A DNA stretch of 64,000 nucleotides from an uncultured Ruminococcus sp. (GTDB lineage Bacteria > Bacillota > Clostridia > Oscillospirales > Acutalibacteraceae), in the NCBI GenBank assembly GCA_902790475.1, contig CADASG010000003.1, forward strand, positions 1 to 64,000. The letters are read 5' to 3'. This document shows, one piece after another, positions 44,277 to 53,477 of the stretch. Numbering within the stretch: position 1 is the first letter of the stretch; each line of letters opens with the position of its first letter. The notes beneath the pieces were generated by a model. The model did not search any database and had not been told where the DNA came from. It was given only the letters and a program-made list of their open reading frames with translations. Position numbers and translations under genes: made by a program.

Positions 44277-44425
44277 TGGCAACACCGCACAATTCAAGGC
44301 GCACGGCTTGCTTGAATCTTATTCCGTCAGCTTGCCCAAAAAATCTCGGCAAGGCGACAGCCTTACCTCAATTTATGAAAAATCTTACTGCGCAATCCGC
44401 ACACCTGAATTATGCGGTATTGCCA
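44277..44425. mobile_element. 149-bp MITE-like element in the thrC leader
   Basis: Terminal inverted repeats of 20 bp with two mismatches, TGGCAACACCGCACAATTCA (44277-44296) and the complement of 44406-44425, flanked by TA duplications (44275-44276 and 44426-44427). The middle holds no gene. A 37-bp relative is at 26553-26589. A TA target and short length suggest movement by an IS630/Tc1-type transposase, not seen in this window. Confidence 0.72.
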
Positions 44426-44453
44426 TATACTTCATATAATCGATTAACAATTT

Positions 44454-44482
44454 ATTTTACTACATAATTTGCCGATTGTCAA
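44454..44482 (-). promoter_or_regulatory. thrC promoter
   Basis: Minus strand TTGACA (44482-44477), 17-nt spacer, TAAAAT (44459-44454). Confidence 0.7.
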
Positions 44483-44510
44483 AGATTTCGGCGATTTTAA
44501 GCGGTTTTAA

Positions 44511-44545
44511 CATAAAAAAACCGGATTCAGCGCCGAGCGCGGTTA
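44511..44545 (-). terminator. yraN terminator
   Basis: On the minus strand AACCG and CGGTT with an inner GCGC/GCGC pair, followed by TTTTTTTATG. It overlaps the last codons of yraN. Confidence 0.7.
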
Positions 44546-44919
44546 TTTTCTGTTGTAAAAGCGTTTTTGATGTATCGAATTCGATCAAGCTTTAAGGTGT
44601 TTTCATCAACAAACACCTCGCAAACATCAAACCGACAGTAGGCATTTTCTTTCCTTTCTGATAAATACGCTTCCGACGTCATTATGATTTTACGACGCTT
44701 GCTGTATGTTACAGCCTGATACGGTTCCGTCAAAGAGTTGATGTGCCGTGTTTTGACTTCCACAAACAGCAAGCAATCCTTTTCCCGGGCAATAATATCT
44801 ATCTCGCCGTATTTTTTTCGGTAGTTACGTTCAAGGATCTTGCAGCCGTGTTTTTTTAAATAGCGGACGGCATAGTCCTCGCCTGCATCACCCGTTTGTT
44901 TCTTGGTAAACAATGTCAT
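44527..44919 (-). CDS. YraN/UPF0102 family endonuclease-like protein
   Basis: Small protein of 130 residues with a restriction-endonuclease-like core: [20 protein letters not shown], then [20 protein letters not shown] (the Asp and Glu-Val-Lys catalytic-type residues). Its function is undefined; in bacteria it sits next to rnhB, as here. The start at 44919 gives an ATGA overlap with the rnhB stop. Confidence 0.9.
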   Translation of the reverse strand: MTLFTKKQTGDAGEDYAVRYLKKHGCKILERNYRKKYGEIDIIAREKDCLLFVEVKTRHINSLTEPYQAVTYSKRRKIIMTSEAYLSERKENAYCRFDVCEVFVDENTLKLDRIRYIKNAFTTENNRARR

Positions 44920-45515
44920 GGCAAAATCTTCTTTAAGAAGCTCAGTCTGTGATACGGGCAAGGTCCGTACTCCTTCAGAGCTGCAACGTGAGCCTTGGTG
45001 CCGTAGCCTTTATGCTTGTCAAACTGATACACGGGATATTCCTCCGCGTATTTATAAAGCAGGCGATCCCTTGAAACTTTGGCGAGGATCGACGCGCAGG
45101 CTATAGACATGGACTGCGCGTCTCCTTTGACGACGCACTCGCCCGGGATATCAAGGTGCGGCATACGGTTTCCGTCGATCATCGCATAATCGGCGGAGAC
45201 ATCTAAGCCCTCCACAGCGCGCTTCATGGCAAGCATGGTGGCGTTAAGAATATTCATGCTTTCGATTTCTTCTACTGACGCGAAAGCGACCGCGTATGAA
45301 ACGGCGGTTTCCCTGATTATGTCAAACAAAGCCTCGCGCTTTTTCTCGCTGAGCTTTTTTGAATCGTTTACACCTTCGATAACCGTATCAACGGGCAGGA
45401 TAACCGCGGCGGCGCAAACCGGTCCGGCGAGAGGTCCTCTCCCCGCTTCATCAACACCGCAGATGTATTTGTAGCCTTTTTGCAGGGCGTTTTCCTCATA
45501 AGCGAGCCAATTCAT
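44916..45515 (-). CDS. rnhB: Ribonuclease HII
   Basis: Removes ribonucleotides from DNA; 199 residues. The active-site block [15 protein letters not shown] (Asp, Glu) is near residues 19-33, and the Asp in DYAMIDGN and the AKVSRD block complete the site. It overlaps rbgA by four bases upstream and yraN by four downstream. Confidence 0.95.
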   Translation of the reverse strand: MNWLAYEENALQKGYKYICGVDEAGRGPLAGPVCAAAVILPVDTVIEGVNDSKKLSEKKREALFDIIRETAVSYAVAFASVEEIESMNILNATMLAMKRAVEGLDVSADYAMIDGNRMPHLDIPGECVVKGDAQSMSIACASILAKVSRDRLLYKYAEEYPVYQFDKHKGYGTKAHVAALKEYGPCPYHRLSFLKKILP

Positions 45516-46390
45516 ATCTTATCTCCATAAGGCATTTCAACGGTTATGCGACCGAGCTTTGCTGCTCTGAATTCATCAAGCAGCATTACGGCAGCGCGTT
45601 CCGTATTGATTTCGCCGCCAGATACCAGCATACCGCGTTTTTTTCCTATTAACCGCAGCAATTCATAAGAATCCATCTGCTCAATATCTTCGTTTTCAAG
45701 CTTGAACCTCGTTATAAACTCCTGCGGCCTGAGCTTTTTGAGAAAGTCGAGCAAGCGAACAGCTAAAAGCTCGATATCCATTACCTGATCCTTTACGGCT
45801 CCCGTAAAAGCCAAATGCTCTCCGACAGTCTGATCGTCGAATTTAGGCCACAGCACGCCCGGAGTATCCAGCATTTCAAGGTTTTTGCTGATGGTAAACC
45901 ACTGATTGCCGCGCGTTACACCGGGACGATCCTCTACCTTGGCGCGGTTTTGGCGCGAAATGCGATTGATAAAAGATGATTTTCCGACGTTGGGTATACC
46001 CACTATCATAATTCGCATTGTGGGATTTTTCATTCCTTTGGCTTGAAGTCGGTTGATTTTTTCCTTCATCACCTCATTTACTGCCTGCGGAAACTTATTC
46101 AGACCTCTGCCGCTTTTACAATCGACCGCAAGCGCGGTTATCCCCTGTTTTTTGTAATAATCAATCCACATTTTTGTCGCGGTTTGATTTGCCATGTCGC
46201 ATTTATTGAGCAAAATGACCCTCGGCTTGTTTTGGATAAGATTATTAAGCTCGGGATTACGGCTGCTCACGGGGATACGCGCGTCGATTATTTCCGCCGC
46301 AGCGTCAACTAATTTCAAGCTTGCCTGGATTTGACGTTTTGTTTTGGTCATATGACCGGGGAACCATTGTATTGTTTGCGTGTTACTCAT
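45512..46390 (-). CDS. rbgA: Ribosome biogenesis GTPase RbgA/YlqF
   Basis: Circularly permuted GTPase of 292 residues needed for 50S maturation. The G4 motif NKCD comes before the G1 motif [13 protein letters not shown], and DTPG comes after, which is the permuted order. The YlqF C-terminal domain follows. The [14 protein letters not shown]-terminus is diagnostic. It follows the lepB terminator. Confidence 0.95.
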   Translation of the reverse strand: MSNTQTIQWFPGHMTKTKRQIQASLKLVDAAAEIIDARIPVSSRNPELNNLIQNKPRVILLNKCDMANQTATKMWIDYYKKQGITALAVDCKSGRGLNKFPQAVNEVMKEKINRLQAKGMKNPTMRIMIVGIPNVGKSSFINRISRQNRAKVEDRPGVTRGNQWFTISKNLEMLDTPGVLWPKFDDQTVGEHLAFTGAVKDQVMDIELLAVRLLDFLKKLRPQEFITRFKLENEDIEQMDSYELLRLIGKKRGMLVSGGEINTERAAVMLLDEFRAAKLGRITVEMPYGDKI

Positions 46391-46407
46391 AGATACCTCG
46401 TAGAAAA

Positions 46408-46443
46408 ATAAGCTTATTCCTACCGAAAGAAGAATAAGCTTAT
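46408..46443 (-). terminator. Terminator between lepB and rbgA
   Basis: ATAAGCTTATTC (46408-46419) pairs perfectly with GAATAAGCTTAT (46432-46443). The minus strand continues with TTTTC. Confidence 0.75.
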
Positions 46444-46450
46444 CAAAATA

Positions 46451-47233
46451 TTAGTAAAGATACTTTATGCGGTCGAAAGGCAGCGCGATAAACTGCGCTT
46501 TTCCGATGACGTTATTAACGTCGATCAAGCCGATCTCAGAGCTGCGGCTGTCAAGAGAAACCTTACGGTTATCACCCATAACAAAGATCTTACCCTTGGG
46601 GATAACTTCGGGGATCTCGTTGTTGCCCTTGTTATTCGCAAAGGTCGAGCCGTCGATATAGGGCTCGGAGAGAACAACGCCGTCAACGATGATCTTATCA
46701 TTCTCGTAATCAAGCTTGATCGACTGACCCTCGGTAGCGATAACGCGCTTAATAAGCGGTTGTGAATAATTTTCCGCATGAGAAATAACGACAATATCAC
46801 TGTCGTGAGGAGTATAAAACAGATTGGTCACAATAACCTTGTCGTGATTATTCAGCGTGTCGTCCATGGAAGTGCCGTCAACCTCGACCAATCTGAATAT
46901 AAAGGTTAGGCAGAGAACTACAATGGCGATCGCAAAAATGACACAGCGGATCCAGTCAAATACTCCTGCGGTCAGTCCCTCTTCCTTAGCCGCCTCAAAT
47001 TCTACCGCGTTGGGATTCTTTGAGCCGGGCTTGCCTCTGTTTTTCTTTGTTTTACCTTTTTCTTCGGGAGCTTCCTCGAAAGCAGCTTTGAACTCTTCCT
47101 GAAAATGCTCGTCAAATCTACCTGATTTAACAGGGGCACTCTCATTATGTTCATCAATATCTAAAGCAATCTTATAATCTGAAAACTCTTTTTCTAATTC
47201 TTCATCATACTTGCTTGAAATGTCTTTGCTCAC
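46451..47233 (-). CDS. lepB: Signal peptidase I with long N-terminal extension
   Basis: Type I signal peptidase of 260 residues. A cytoplasmic charged N-terminus of about 85 residues is followed by one membrane helix (about 90-113), then catalytic Ser in VDGTSMDDTL and Lys in PLIKRVIATEG. KIFVMGDNRKVSLDSR is the box E region. It cleaves signal peptides on the outer face. The charged extension is unusual, and a shorter paralogue lies at 47857. rplS lies between them. Confidence 0.93.
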   Translation of the reverse strand: MSKDISSKYDEELEKEFSDYKIALDIDEHNESAPVKSGRFDEHFQEEFKAAFEEAPEEKGKTKKNRGKPGSKNPNAVEFEAAKEEGLTAGVFDWIRCVIFAIAIVVLCLTFIFRLVEVDGTSMDDTLNNHDKVIVTNLFYTPHDSDIVVISHAENYSQPLIKRVIATEGQSIKLDYENDKIIVDGVVLSEPYIDGSTFANNKGNNEIPEVIPKGKIFVMGDNRKVSLDSRSSEIGLIDVNNVIGKAQFIALPFDRIKYLY

Positions 47234-47270
47234 AATTTCACCTACTCAGAAGTCACAGTTTCATATAGAG

Positions 47271-47298
47271 AAAAAAGGGAACTAAGCAGTCCCCTTTT
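47271..47298 (-). terminator. rplS terminator
   Basis: On the minus strand AAAAGGGGACT pairs with AGTTCCCTTTT, then a T-run. It sits between rplS and lepB. Confidence 0.65.
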
Positions 47299-47311
47299 GC
47301 GTATTCGAGAA

Positions 47312-47659
47312 TTACTTACGAATCTGTTCCTTAACCTTAGCAGCCTTACCTACTCTGTCACGGAGATAATAAAGCTTGCTTCTGCGAACTTTACCGTAGC
47401 GAACAACCTTAACATCCTTAACGTTGGGTGAATGAAGCGGGAACACTCTTTCAACACCTACGCCGTATGCTACGCGTCTTACGGTAAATGTTTCAGCCAC
47501 ACCGCTGCCTCTCTTGGCAATAACAGTGCCCTCAAACATCTGGATTCTCTCTCTGTTGCCTTCACGAATGTTGACTGATACTCTTACGGTATCACCGATG
47601 CCGAACTCGGGAGTAGTCTCTTTTACCGATTCAGCTGCAATTGTTTTCAATGCGTCCAT
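47312..47659 (-). CDS. rplS: 50S ribosomal protein L19
   Basis: Large-subunit protein at the 30S-50S interface, 115 residues. The family core is present: [40 protein letters not shown] and [11 protein letters not shown]. Full length. AGGAGG lies before the ATG. It is preceded by a structured leader and its own promoter. Confidence 0.97.
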   Translation of the reverse strand: MDALKTIAAESVKETTPEFGIGDTVRVSVNIREGNRERIQMFEGTVIAKRGSGVAETFTVRRVAYGVGVERVFPLHSPNVKDVKVVRYGKVRRSKLYYLRDRVGKAAKVKEQIRK

Positions 47660-47679
47660 TTTTTCCTCCTAATTTTATC

Positions 47680-47775
47680 CGATATTCATACCCTGATGGC
47701 AGCGGACTATCAGTTCTTAAATGACGGCTGTGCCGTTATTTGAGCCACGTCGCAGGTTACGACGGAACCAAATTC
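47680..47775 (-). ncRNA. Structured leader of rplS
   Basis: Three hairpins lie between the promoter and the rplS start: CGTCG (47764-47760 with 47752-47748), ACGGC (47736-47732 with 47728-47724) and CTGAT (47713-47709 with 47697-47693). Ribosomal-protein leaders, including an L19 leader in Firmicutes, are known autoregulatory sites. Whether this is that family is not confirmed. Confidence 0.5.
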
Positions 47776-47781
47776 CTTAAT

Positions 47782-47810
47782 ATTTTATCATAAAAGAAAC
47801 TATAAATCAA
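47782..47810 (-). promoter_or_regulatory. rplS promoter
   Basis: Minus strand TTGATT (47810-47805), 17-nt spacer, TAAAAT (47787-47782). Confidence 0.7.
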
Positions 47811-47856
47811 GTGTTTTTTCAAAAAATAAGCGTATTTCCTAACTATTGTGAACTAT

Positions 47857-48441
47857 CTAATAAAGATAGCCAAAATGATTAAAGGGAAACGCGACGAACT
47901 GTGCTTTTCCGACAATGTTTTCTACATCGATCAAACCTATTTCCGCCTTGCGGCTGTCCTTGGAAATCGGGCGGTTGTCTCCCATTACAAAAACCTTTCC
48001 CTTCGGTATCTCGGAAGGGATCTCATAATCAGCAAAATTATGGGAAAATGTCGTGCCTTTTATATAATTCTCTTTCAAAACTTCTCCGTCAACAATGATT
48101 CTTTCATTCTGAAAATCAAGCGTGAGTTTTTGACCCTCGGTAGCGATAACGCGTTTTATGATAGGCTTGTTGTAATGCTCTCCGTGTGTGATCACGATGA
48201 TATCTCCGTTATGAGGTGTATACAGCATATCCGTAACCATTACCATATCATTGTCGGACAAGGTGTCGTTCATTGAGCCTCCGTCAACTTTAATGATACG
48301 CAGTAAAAACACCGAGCATACCATTGCGATAATAAAGGTAAAAATGATCGTTCTTACCCAGTCATATACAGTATTCACCATACTGTTATCGTTTACATCG
48401 CCGACAGTGCTTTCGATTTGTTGTGAGTTTTGTTTATTCAT
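47857..48441 (-). CDS. Signal peptidase I, second copy
   Basis: Type I signal peptidase of 194 residues. One membrane helix (about 30-52), catalytic Ser in VDGGSMNDTL, Lys in PIIKRVIATEG and VFVMGDNRPISKDSR are intact. It lacks the long extension of the other copy and differs clearly in sequence, so it is an old duplication. The ATG at 48441 follows AGGTG; the GTG at 48450 overlaps that site. It follows rluD by 24 bases. Confidence 0.92.
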   Translation of the reverse strand: MNKQNSQQIESTVGDVNDNSMVNTVYDWVRTIIFTFIIAMVCSVFLLRIIKVDGGSMNDTLSDNDMVMVTDMLYTPHNGDIIVITHGEHYNKPIIKRVIATEGQKLTLDFQNERIIVDGEVLKENYIKGTTFSHNFADYEIPSEIPKGKVFVMGDNRPISKDSRKAEIGLIDVENIVGKAQFVAFPFNHFGYLY

Positions 48442-48465
48442 ATTCTTCACCTGCTTGTTCGATCG

Positions 48466-49383
48466 TTACCGACTTATGTTTCTTAATTTATTTAAAAATG
48501 AATCAAAGTATTCAGGCAAAACGGAATCAAACTCCATGTATTTTCCTGATTTAGGATGTATAAAACCGATTTTTTTGGCGTGAAGGCACTGACCGCTAAA
48601 GTTAAGCTTTTCACCTTTAACGCCGTACACTTGATCTCCCGCGACAGGATGACAGAGATATGCCATGTGTACGCGTATCTGATGGGTCCTTCCCGTTTCC
48701 AAAATACACCGAATGTGCGTGTAGCCCTTGTAGCGGCTGAGCACCCGATAATGTGTAACGGCGTGCTTGCTGTTGCGCTCGGTGACACACATTTTTTTGC
48801 GGTCGTTAGGGTTCCTGCCTATCGGCGCGTCAACCGTTCCCTCATCGGTTTTCAGGTTTCCGAAAACTACAGCCTCATATTCCCTTGTAAATGAGTGTGC
48901 CTTGATCTGTTCTGCAAGGGAAGCGTGAGCCTTATCATTCTTTGCGACGATAAGCAGACCGCTGGTATCCTTATCTATCCTGTGAACAATTCCCGGGCGC
49001 ATTACGCCGTTGATGCCGGACAAGCTGTCTCCGCAATGGTAGAGCAGAGCGTTGACAAGCGTACCTTCGTAGTTGCCTGCCGCGGGGTGAACTACCATCC
49101 CCTTCGGTTTATTGACGACAAGCAAATCGTTGTCCTCATAAACAATTTCTATGGGGATATCCTCCGCTTTTGCCTCATACGGGATCGGGTCGGGAATACT
49201 CACCGAAATTGTATCTCCGAGCTTTAGTTTGGATTTTTTATTTACGCGCTGTCCGTTTACGGTCACACCGCCGTTTTCGATCAAACCGACTGCAGCGCTG
49301 CGCGATAAACCTATTTCTGCATCCGCAATGTATTTGTCAACTCGGATACCGTTTTCTTCACAAAAAAGACGATGCTCCGTCAT
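48466..49383 (-). CDS. RluA/RluD-family pseudouridine synthase
   Basis: rRNA or tRNA pseudouridine synthase of 305 residues. An N-terminal S4 RNA-binding domain (about 12-75) is followed by the catalytic HRIDKDTSGLLIVAK, which contains the essential Asp. It fits the RluD group, but substrate uridines are not predictable. It overlaps lspA by four bases. Confidence 0.92.
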   Translation of the reverse strand: MTEHRLFCEENGIRVDKYIADAEIGLSRSAAVGLIENGGVTVNGQRVNKKSKLKLGDTISVSIPDPIPYEAKAEDIPIEIVYEDNDLLVVNKPKGMVVHPAAGNYEGTLVNALLYHCGDSLSGINGVMRPGIVHRIDKDTSGLLIVAKNDKAHASLAEQIKAHSFTREYEAVVFGNLKTDEGTVDAPIGRNPNDRKKMCVTERNSKHAVTHYRVLSRYKGYTHIRCILETGRTHQIRVHMAYLCHPVAGDQVYGVKGEKLNFSGQCLHAKKIGFIHPKSGKYMEFDSVLPEYFDSFLNKLRNISR

Positions 49384-49856
49384 TCTTGAAGCTCCTTTTT
49401 GCCGTTCTTAAAGGAATCCGTGAAAAACAGAAGATATACAGCTAAAAGAAACACGCCTATTGTGATACAATAATCCGCAAAGTTGCAGACCGGCGGAAAA
49501 AAGGAAAAACTGAGGTAATCAATAACAAATCCGTAGTAGATCCTGTCGATCAGATTGCCGATACCGCCGCCGATGATCAGCGCAGAGGCAATGTAAACAA
49601 GCTTTCCCTGAGGCCGTTTTTTAAACATATAGAAAATAATGAGAAACAGCATGATGACCGTGACCGCAATGAAGATCCACTGCATTCCCTGAAACATACC
49701 GAAAGCAACGCCTCGGTTTTCAACGTAAGTCAGTTTAAATATGTCGCCGAACACCTTTACGGTTCCAACCGGTTTTAAATACAGCAATACAAGCATTTTA
49801 AAAAACAGGTCAAGAGCGGCAATCGCCGCGCCGATGATTAACGCGATAACCGGCAT
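49380..49856 (-). CDS. lspA: Lipoprotein signal peptidase
   Basis: Membrane aspartyl peptidase (signal peptidase II) of 158 residues with four helices. The catalytic Asp pair is in GNLIDRIYYG and CNFADYCITIG. It processes lipoproteins, such as the EndoU protein at 9598. The start at 49856 follows GGAGG; an earlier ATG at 49874 overlaps that site. Confidence 0.94.
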   Translation of the reverse strand: MPVIALIIGAAIAALDLFFKMLVLLYLKPVGTVKVFGDIFKLTYVENRGVAFGMFQGMQWIFIAVTVIMLFLIIFYMFKKRPQGKLVYIASALIIGGGIGNLIDRIYYGFVIDYLSFSFFPPVCNFADYCITIGVFLLAVYLLFFTDSFKNGKKELQE

Positions 49857-49881
49857 AATACCTCCAGCCTTCAATATAAGG

Positions 49882-49912
49882 AAATCGGTGCAATCATCAT
49901 CACACCGATTTC
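49882..49912 (-). terminator. Hairpin between ileS and lspA
   Basis: GAAATCGGTG and CACCGATTTC pair across about 11 bases. No T-run follows on either strand, so it is more an mRNA-processing or stability structure than a true terminator. Confidence 0.35.
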
Positions 49913-49927
49913 GCTATGGTTTATCAC

Positions 49928-52702
49928 TTATTGTAAATTTTCGCAGCAACGTGCGCAGATTGTCGGATGCTCACTGTTCATGCCAACCGTTTTGCTGATC
50001 GACCAGCAGCGCTCGCATTTTTCGCCCTCTGCTTTTTCCACTGTGATGGAGAGCTCGCCTCCGTTATCCTTGATCTCAACCTCGGATACAATAAATGCAG
50101 CCGCCAGTTCGGACTCGGCTTTTTTAAGGAAAGCGAGTTTTTCTCCGCCCGCTGAAAGGGTTATCTTTGCTTCCAGAGAGCTTTTGATGGTTTTTTCTTT
50201 GATAACAGGCTCCAGCGCCTTTTTGACTTCATCTCTGAGTTCATGTATCTCCTCCCAGAAGCTCATGAAGTCAGCTTCGGCGGTGAAGTCGATTTTTTCG
50301 GGCATCTCGTTATAGATAACATGCTCTGTGTTTTCACCTTTACCGTGAGGCATGTACTTCCAGATCTCATCGGAGGTATACGCCAAAATCGGCGCGATCA
50401 TTCTTGTCATCGCATTTAAAATGAGATAAATCGTGCTCTGCGCCGCTCTTCTGGACAGACTGTCAGCCTTTTCGGTATATAATCTGTCCTTTAGAACGTC
50501 AAGATAGAAGTTTGACATATCCACAACGCAGAAGTTATGGATGCTGTGATATACAATGTGGAATTCGTACTTATCGTAGGATTCCCTGACCTTATCAATC
50601 AATTCATTGAGTTTTGTAACTGCCCATTTGTCGATCGGTGTTAAGTCATCGACGCTCACCATATCGTTATCGGGATCAAAGTCGGCGAGGTTGCCGAGAA
50701 TATATCTTGCAGTGTTTCTGATTTTTCTGTAAGCTTCCGAAAGCTGTTTTAAGATATCAAGGGAGATCGCAACATCGGACTGATAATCGCAGGAAGCTAC
50801 CCAAAGCCTGAGTACATCGGCTCCGAACTGCTTCATTACCTCCTGAGGGCTGATGCCGTTGCCGAGCGATTTGCTCATTTTGCGCTTTTCCATATCCAGG
50901 ATCATACCGTGAGTGAGTACGGTTTTGTAAGGCGCAGTGCCTGATGTGGCTACGGAGGTGAGCAGCGAGGACTGGAACCAGCCTCTGTACTGATCGTTGC
51001 CCTCCAAATACAAATCGGCAGGATAGCTTAAATATCCGCGGCGTTTTACAACGGCGGTATGTGAAGAACCGCTGTCAAACCAAACATCCATAATGTCTTT
51101 TTCTTTATCAAAGCTGCGGCAGCCGCACTTGGGACAAGAGGTGCCCTCAGGCAGAATTTGATCCGCTTCTTTGTCAAACCATGCGTTTGAACCTTCCTTG
51201 CCGAAAAGCTCGGCAACAGCAAGCATAGCTTCTTTATTGATATAAGGCTCTCCGCAGTCCTTGCAATAGAAAATCGGGATCGGCACGCCCCATTTACGCT
51301 GACGGGAAATACACCAGTCTTTTCTGTCGCGTACCATGGAAGTGATCCTGTCCTGACCCCATGCCGGGATCCATTCAACTGATTCAATAGCCTTGACTGC
51401 CTCTTCCTTGAAGTCGTCAACCGAACAGAACCACTGATCGGTTGCTCTGAACAGGATAGGTGACTTACATCTCCAGCAGTGCGGATACTGGTGAATGATC
51501 TTCTTTAACGCAAACAGTGAATTGTCGGCGTCAAGCTTGATCGCTATTTTCTTGTTGGCTTCATCGGTAGTCAAACCGGCGAATTCTCCTGCTTCCTCGG
51601 TGAGTACGCCGTCGCCGTTGACGGGACAGATAACGGGGATCTCGGGATAATTGCGGCAAACGTTGTAGTCGTCAACACCGTGACCGGGCGCAGTATGAAC
51701 GCAGCCCGTTCCGCTTTCAAGCGTTACGTGCTCGCCGACGATAAGCATGGATTCACGGTCAAGGAACGGGTGCTGAGTTTTCATGTACTCGAGCTCGCTG
51801 CCCTTGATCTCGGCTACGACCTCATAATCGCTTATTTCCGCTTCTTCCATGGCAGCCTTATATAACTCCGTAGCCATTACAAAGAATTCGTCGCCGCTTT
51901 TAATTACGGAATAGTCATAACGGGGACCGACGCAGATAGCCACATTTGCAGGAAGAGTCCATGTGGTCGTTGTCCAAATCACAAAGGATACCTTTTTGGG
52001 ATCGATGCCCATAGCAGCGAATTTACCCAGATCGTCGGTAACACGGAATTTTACATAAATAGAATGGCAGGGATCCTCAGCATACTCGATTTCAGCCTCG
52101 GCAAGCGCAGTTTTACACTCGGGACACCAATACACAGGCTTTAAGCCTCTGTAAATATAGCCCTTATCCGCCATTTCGGCAAATACCTTAATCTGCTCCT
52201 CTTCAAATTCGTGCTTTAAGGTAATATAAGGATTATCCCATTCACCGATGCAGCCGAGGCGCTTGAACTGTTCGCGCTGATCATTGATATAACCCGTAAC
52301 AAATTCTTCACAAAGCTTACGAAGTTCAACGACCGAAATGTCAGCGGAGCTTCCGATACCTGCTTTCTGTCTCGCTTTGAGCTCTGTGGGCAGTCCGTGA
52401 GTGTCCCAACCGGGTACAAACGGCGCTTTATAACCCGCCATATTCTTTTGACGGACAATAAAGTCCTTAAGCAGCTTATTGAGCGCATGACCAAGGTGAA
52501 TATCGCCGTTTGCATACGGAGGTCCGTCGTGCAAAACGAACAGCGGCTTGCCCTCGTTTATTTCCATAAGCTTATCATAAACCCGTTCGTTCTCCCAATT
52601 TTGCAGCATCACAGGTTCGCTTTTGGGCAAGCCCGCGCGCATTGGGAAATCGGTCTTAGGCAGATTAAGTGTCGCGTTATAATCCTTACAATCCTTACAC
52701 AT
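49928..52702 (-). CDS. ileS: Isoleucyl-tRNA synthetase
   Basis: Class I aminoacyl-tRNA synthetase of 924 residues. The HIGH motif is in YANGDIHLGHALN near residue 56, the KMSKS motif in KRKMSKSLGN, the editing domain lies between, and the C-terminal zinc finger is CERCWS plus CARCC. Its spacing to divIVA is only 25 bases, so no T-box fits there and it is read from the upstream division operon. Confidence 0.97.
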   Translation of the reverse strand: MCKDCKDYNATLNLPKTDFPMRAGLPKSEPVMLQNWENERVYDKLMEINEGKPLFVLHDGPPYANGDIHLGHALNKLLKDFIVRQKNMAGYKAPFVPGWDTHGLPTELKARQKAGIGSSADISVVELRKLCEEFVTGYINDQREQFKRLGCIGEWDNPYITLKHEFEEEQIKVFAEMADKGYIYRGLKPVYWCPECKTALAEAEIEYAEDPCHSIYVKFRVTDDLGKFAAMGIDPKKVSFVIWTTTTWTLPANVAICVGPRYDYSVIKSGDEFFVMATELYKAAMEEAEISDYEVVAEIKGSELEYMKTQHPFLDRESMLIVGEHVTLESGTGCVHTAPGHGVDDYNVCRNYPEIPVICPVNGDGVLTEEAGEFAGLTTDEANKKIAIKLDADNSLFALKKIIHQYPHCWRCKSPILFRATDQWFCSVDDFKEEAVKAIESVEWIPAWGQDRITSMVRDRKDWCISRQRKWGVPIPIFYCKDCGEPYINKEAMLAVAELFGKEGSNAWFDKEADQILPEGTSCPKCGCRSFDKEKDIMDVWFDSGSSHTAVVKRRGYLSYPADLYLEGNDQYRGWFQSSLLTSVATSGTAPYKTVLTHGMILDMEKRKMSKSLGNGISPQEVMKQFGADVLRLWVASCDYQSDVAISLDILKQLSEAYRKIRNTARYILGNLADFDPDNDMVSVDDLTPIDKWAVTKLNELIDKVRESYDKYEFHIVYHSIHNFCVVDMSNFYLDVLKDRLYTEKADSLSRRAAQSTIYLILNAMTRMIAPILAYTSDEIWKYMPHGKGENTEHVIYNEMPEKIDFTAEADFMSFWEEIHELRDEVKKALEPVIKEKTIKSSLEAKITLSAGGEKLAFLKKAESELAAAFIVSEVEIKDNGGELSITVEKAEGEKCERCWSISKTVGMNSEHPTICARCCENLQ

Positions 52703-52727
52703 TTATATGCTCTCTCCAGTTTTTAGT

Positions 52728-53465
52728 TTATTCGTCCGAAACGTCGTAATTGTCGCCAAACTTCAGCTGGCTGAATTTGCTCGTTTTCTTTAAAGGTACT
52801 CTGGTCGTGTCGCTGCTTACCGATGCAGGAGCCTGAGTGAACGCAGGTGCCTCGCTTTGTACAGGCTGCTGAACAGGCTGTGCAGGCTGTACGGGTTGAG
52901 CCTGCTGTACAGGCTGGACAGGAGCTTCCGCGGGCTGCTCAACCGTCTTGGGATGCTCGATCGGAGTTGTGGGATATCTTTTGTCAAGATCTTCCCTGGA
53001 TTGATTCACATCGGCGGTCGTCGGGAAATCATCAATGGTTTTGATGTGGCTGCTGTAAAGCTCGATAAGTTCGTTTCTGAGCGTTACAGCGTCAGACTGC
53101 AGCGCAAGGTAGTTTTCTTTTTCCAGCGCAGTCATTTTGTTGGCGTCGGCAACAAGTCCCTGTGCCTTGACCTCGGCGTCGCGGATGATCCTCGCAGCCT
53201 TTTCCTTGGCTTCCTTAATGCATGCGTCGCTCATTTTTTGTGAAGTGAGCAGCGCGTTTCTGACAGTTTCTTCGTCGGAACGGTATTCCTCAAGACGGGT
53301 AGCCAGTCTGTCGATCTTATGTACCAGATTGGTTTTTTCTTTTCTGAGCTGTTCAAAGGAAGCGATTACTTCATCAATAAACGCGTCCACGTCCTCGGCT
53401 CTGTAACCGCCGCTCAGAGTGGCTTTTCTGAAACTGATGTTTTTGATCTCATCAATGGTAAGCAT
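52728..53465 (-). CDS. divIVA: DivIVA-domain protein
   Basis: Coiled-coil protein of 245 residues that recognises curved membrane at poles and septa. The N-terminal DivIVA block is ISFRKATLSGGYRAEDVDAF, then a coiled coil (about 30-145). The C-terminus is a Pro/Gln/Val-rich low-complexity stretch (repeats such as PVQPVQQAQPVQP). The ATG at 53465 follows AAGGAG. It sits between ylmH and ileS, as is usual. Confidence 0.93.
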   Translation of the reverse strand: MLTIDEIKNISFRKATLSGGYRAEDVDAFIDEVIASFEQLRKEKTNLVHKIDRLATRLEEYRSDEETVRNALLTSQKMSDACIKEAKEKAARIIRDAEVKAQGLVADANKMTALEKENYLALQSDAVTLRNELIELYSSHIKTIDDFPTTADVNQSREDLDKRYPTTPIEHPKTVEQPAEAPVQPVQQAQPVQPAQPVQQPVQSEAPAFTQAPASVSSDTTRVPLKKTSKFSQLKFGDNYDVSDE

Positions 53466-53477
53466 TATAAGCACTCC

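Noticed and set aside
44254-44352. N-terminal extension of thrC
   Set aside because: It runs into the MITE-like element and is not similar to threonine synthases. The ATG at 44253 has a ribosome site.
47857-48441. Assembly duplication of lepB
   Set aside because: The two peptidase genes differ widely in length and sequence, so they are true paralogues.
52703-52727. T-box before ileS
   Set aside because: Only 25 bases (about 37 to the divIVA coding end) separate the genes, too few for a T-box leader.
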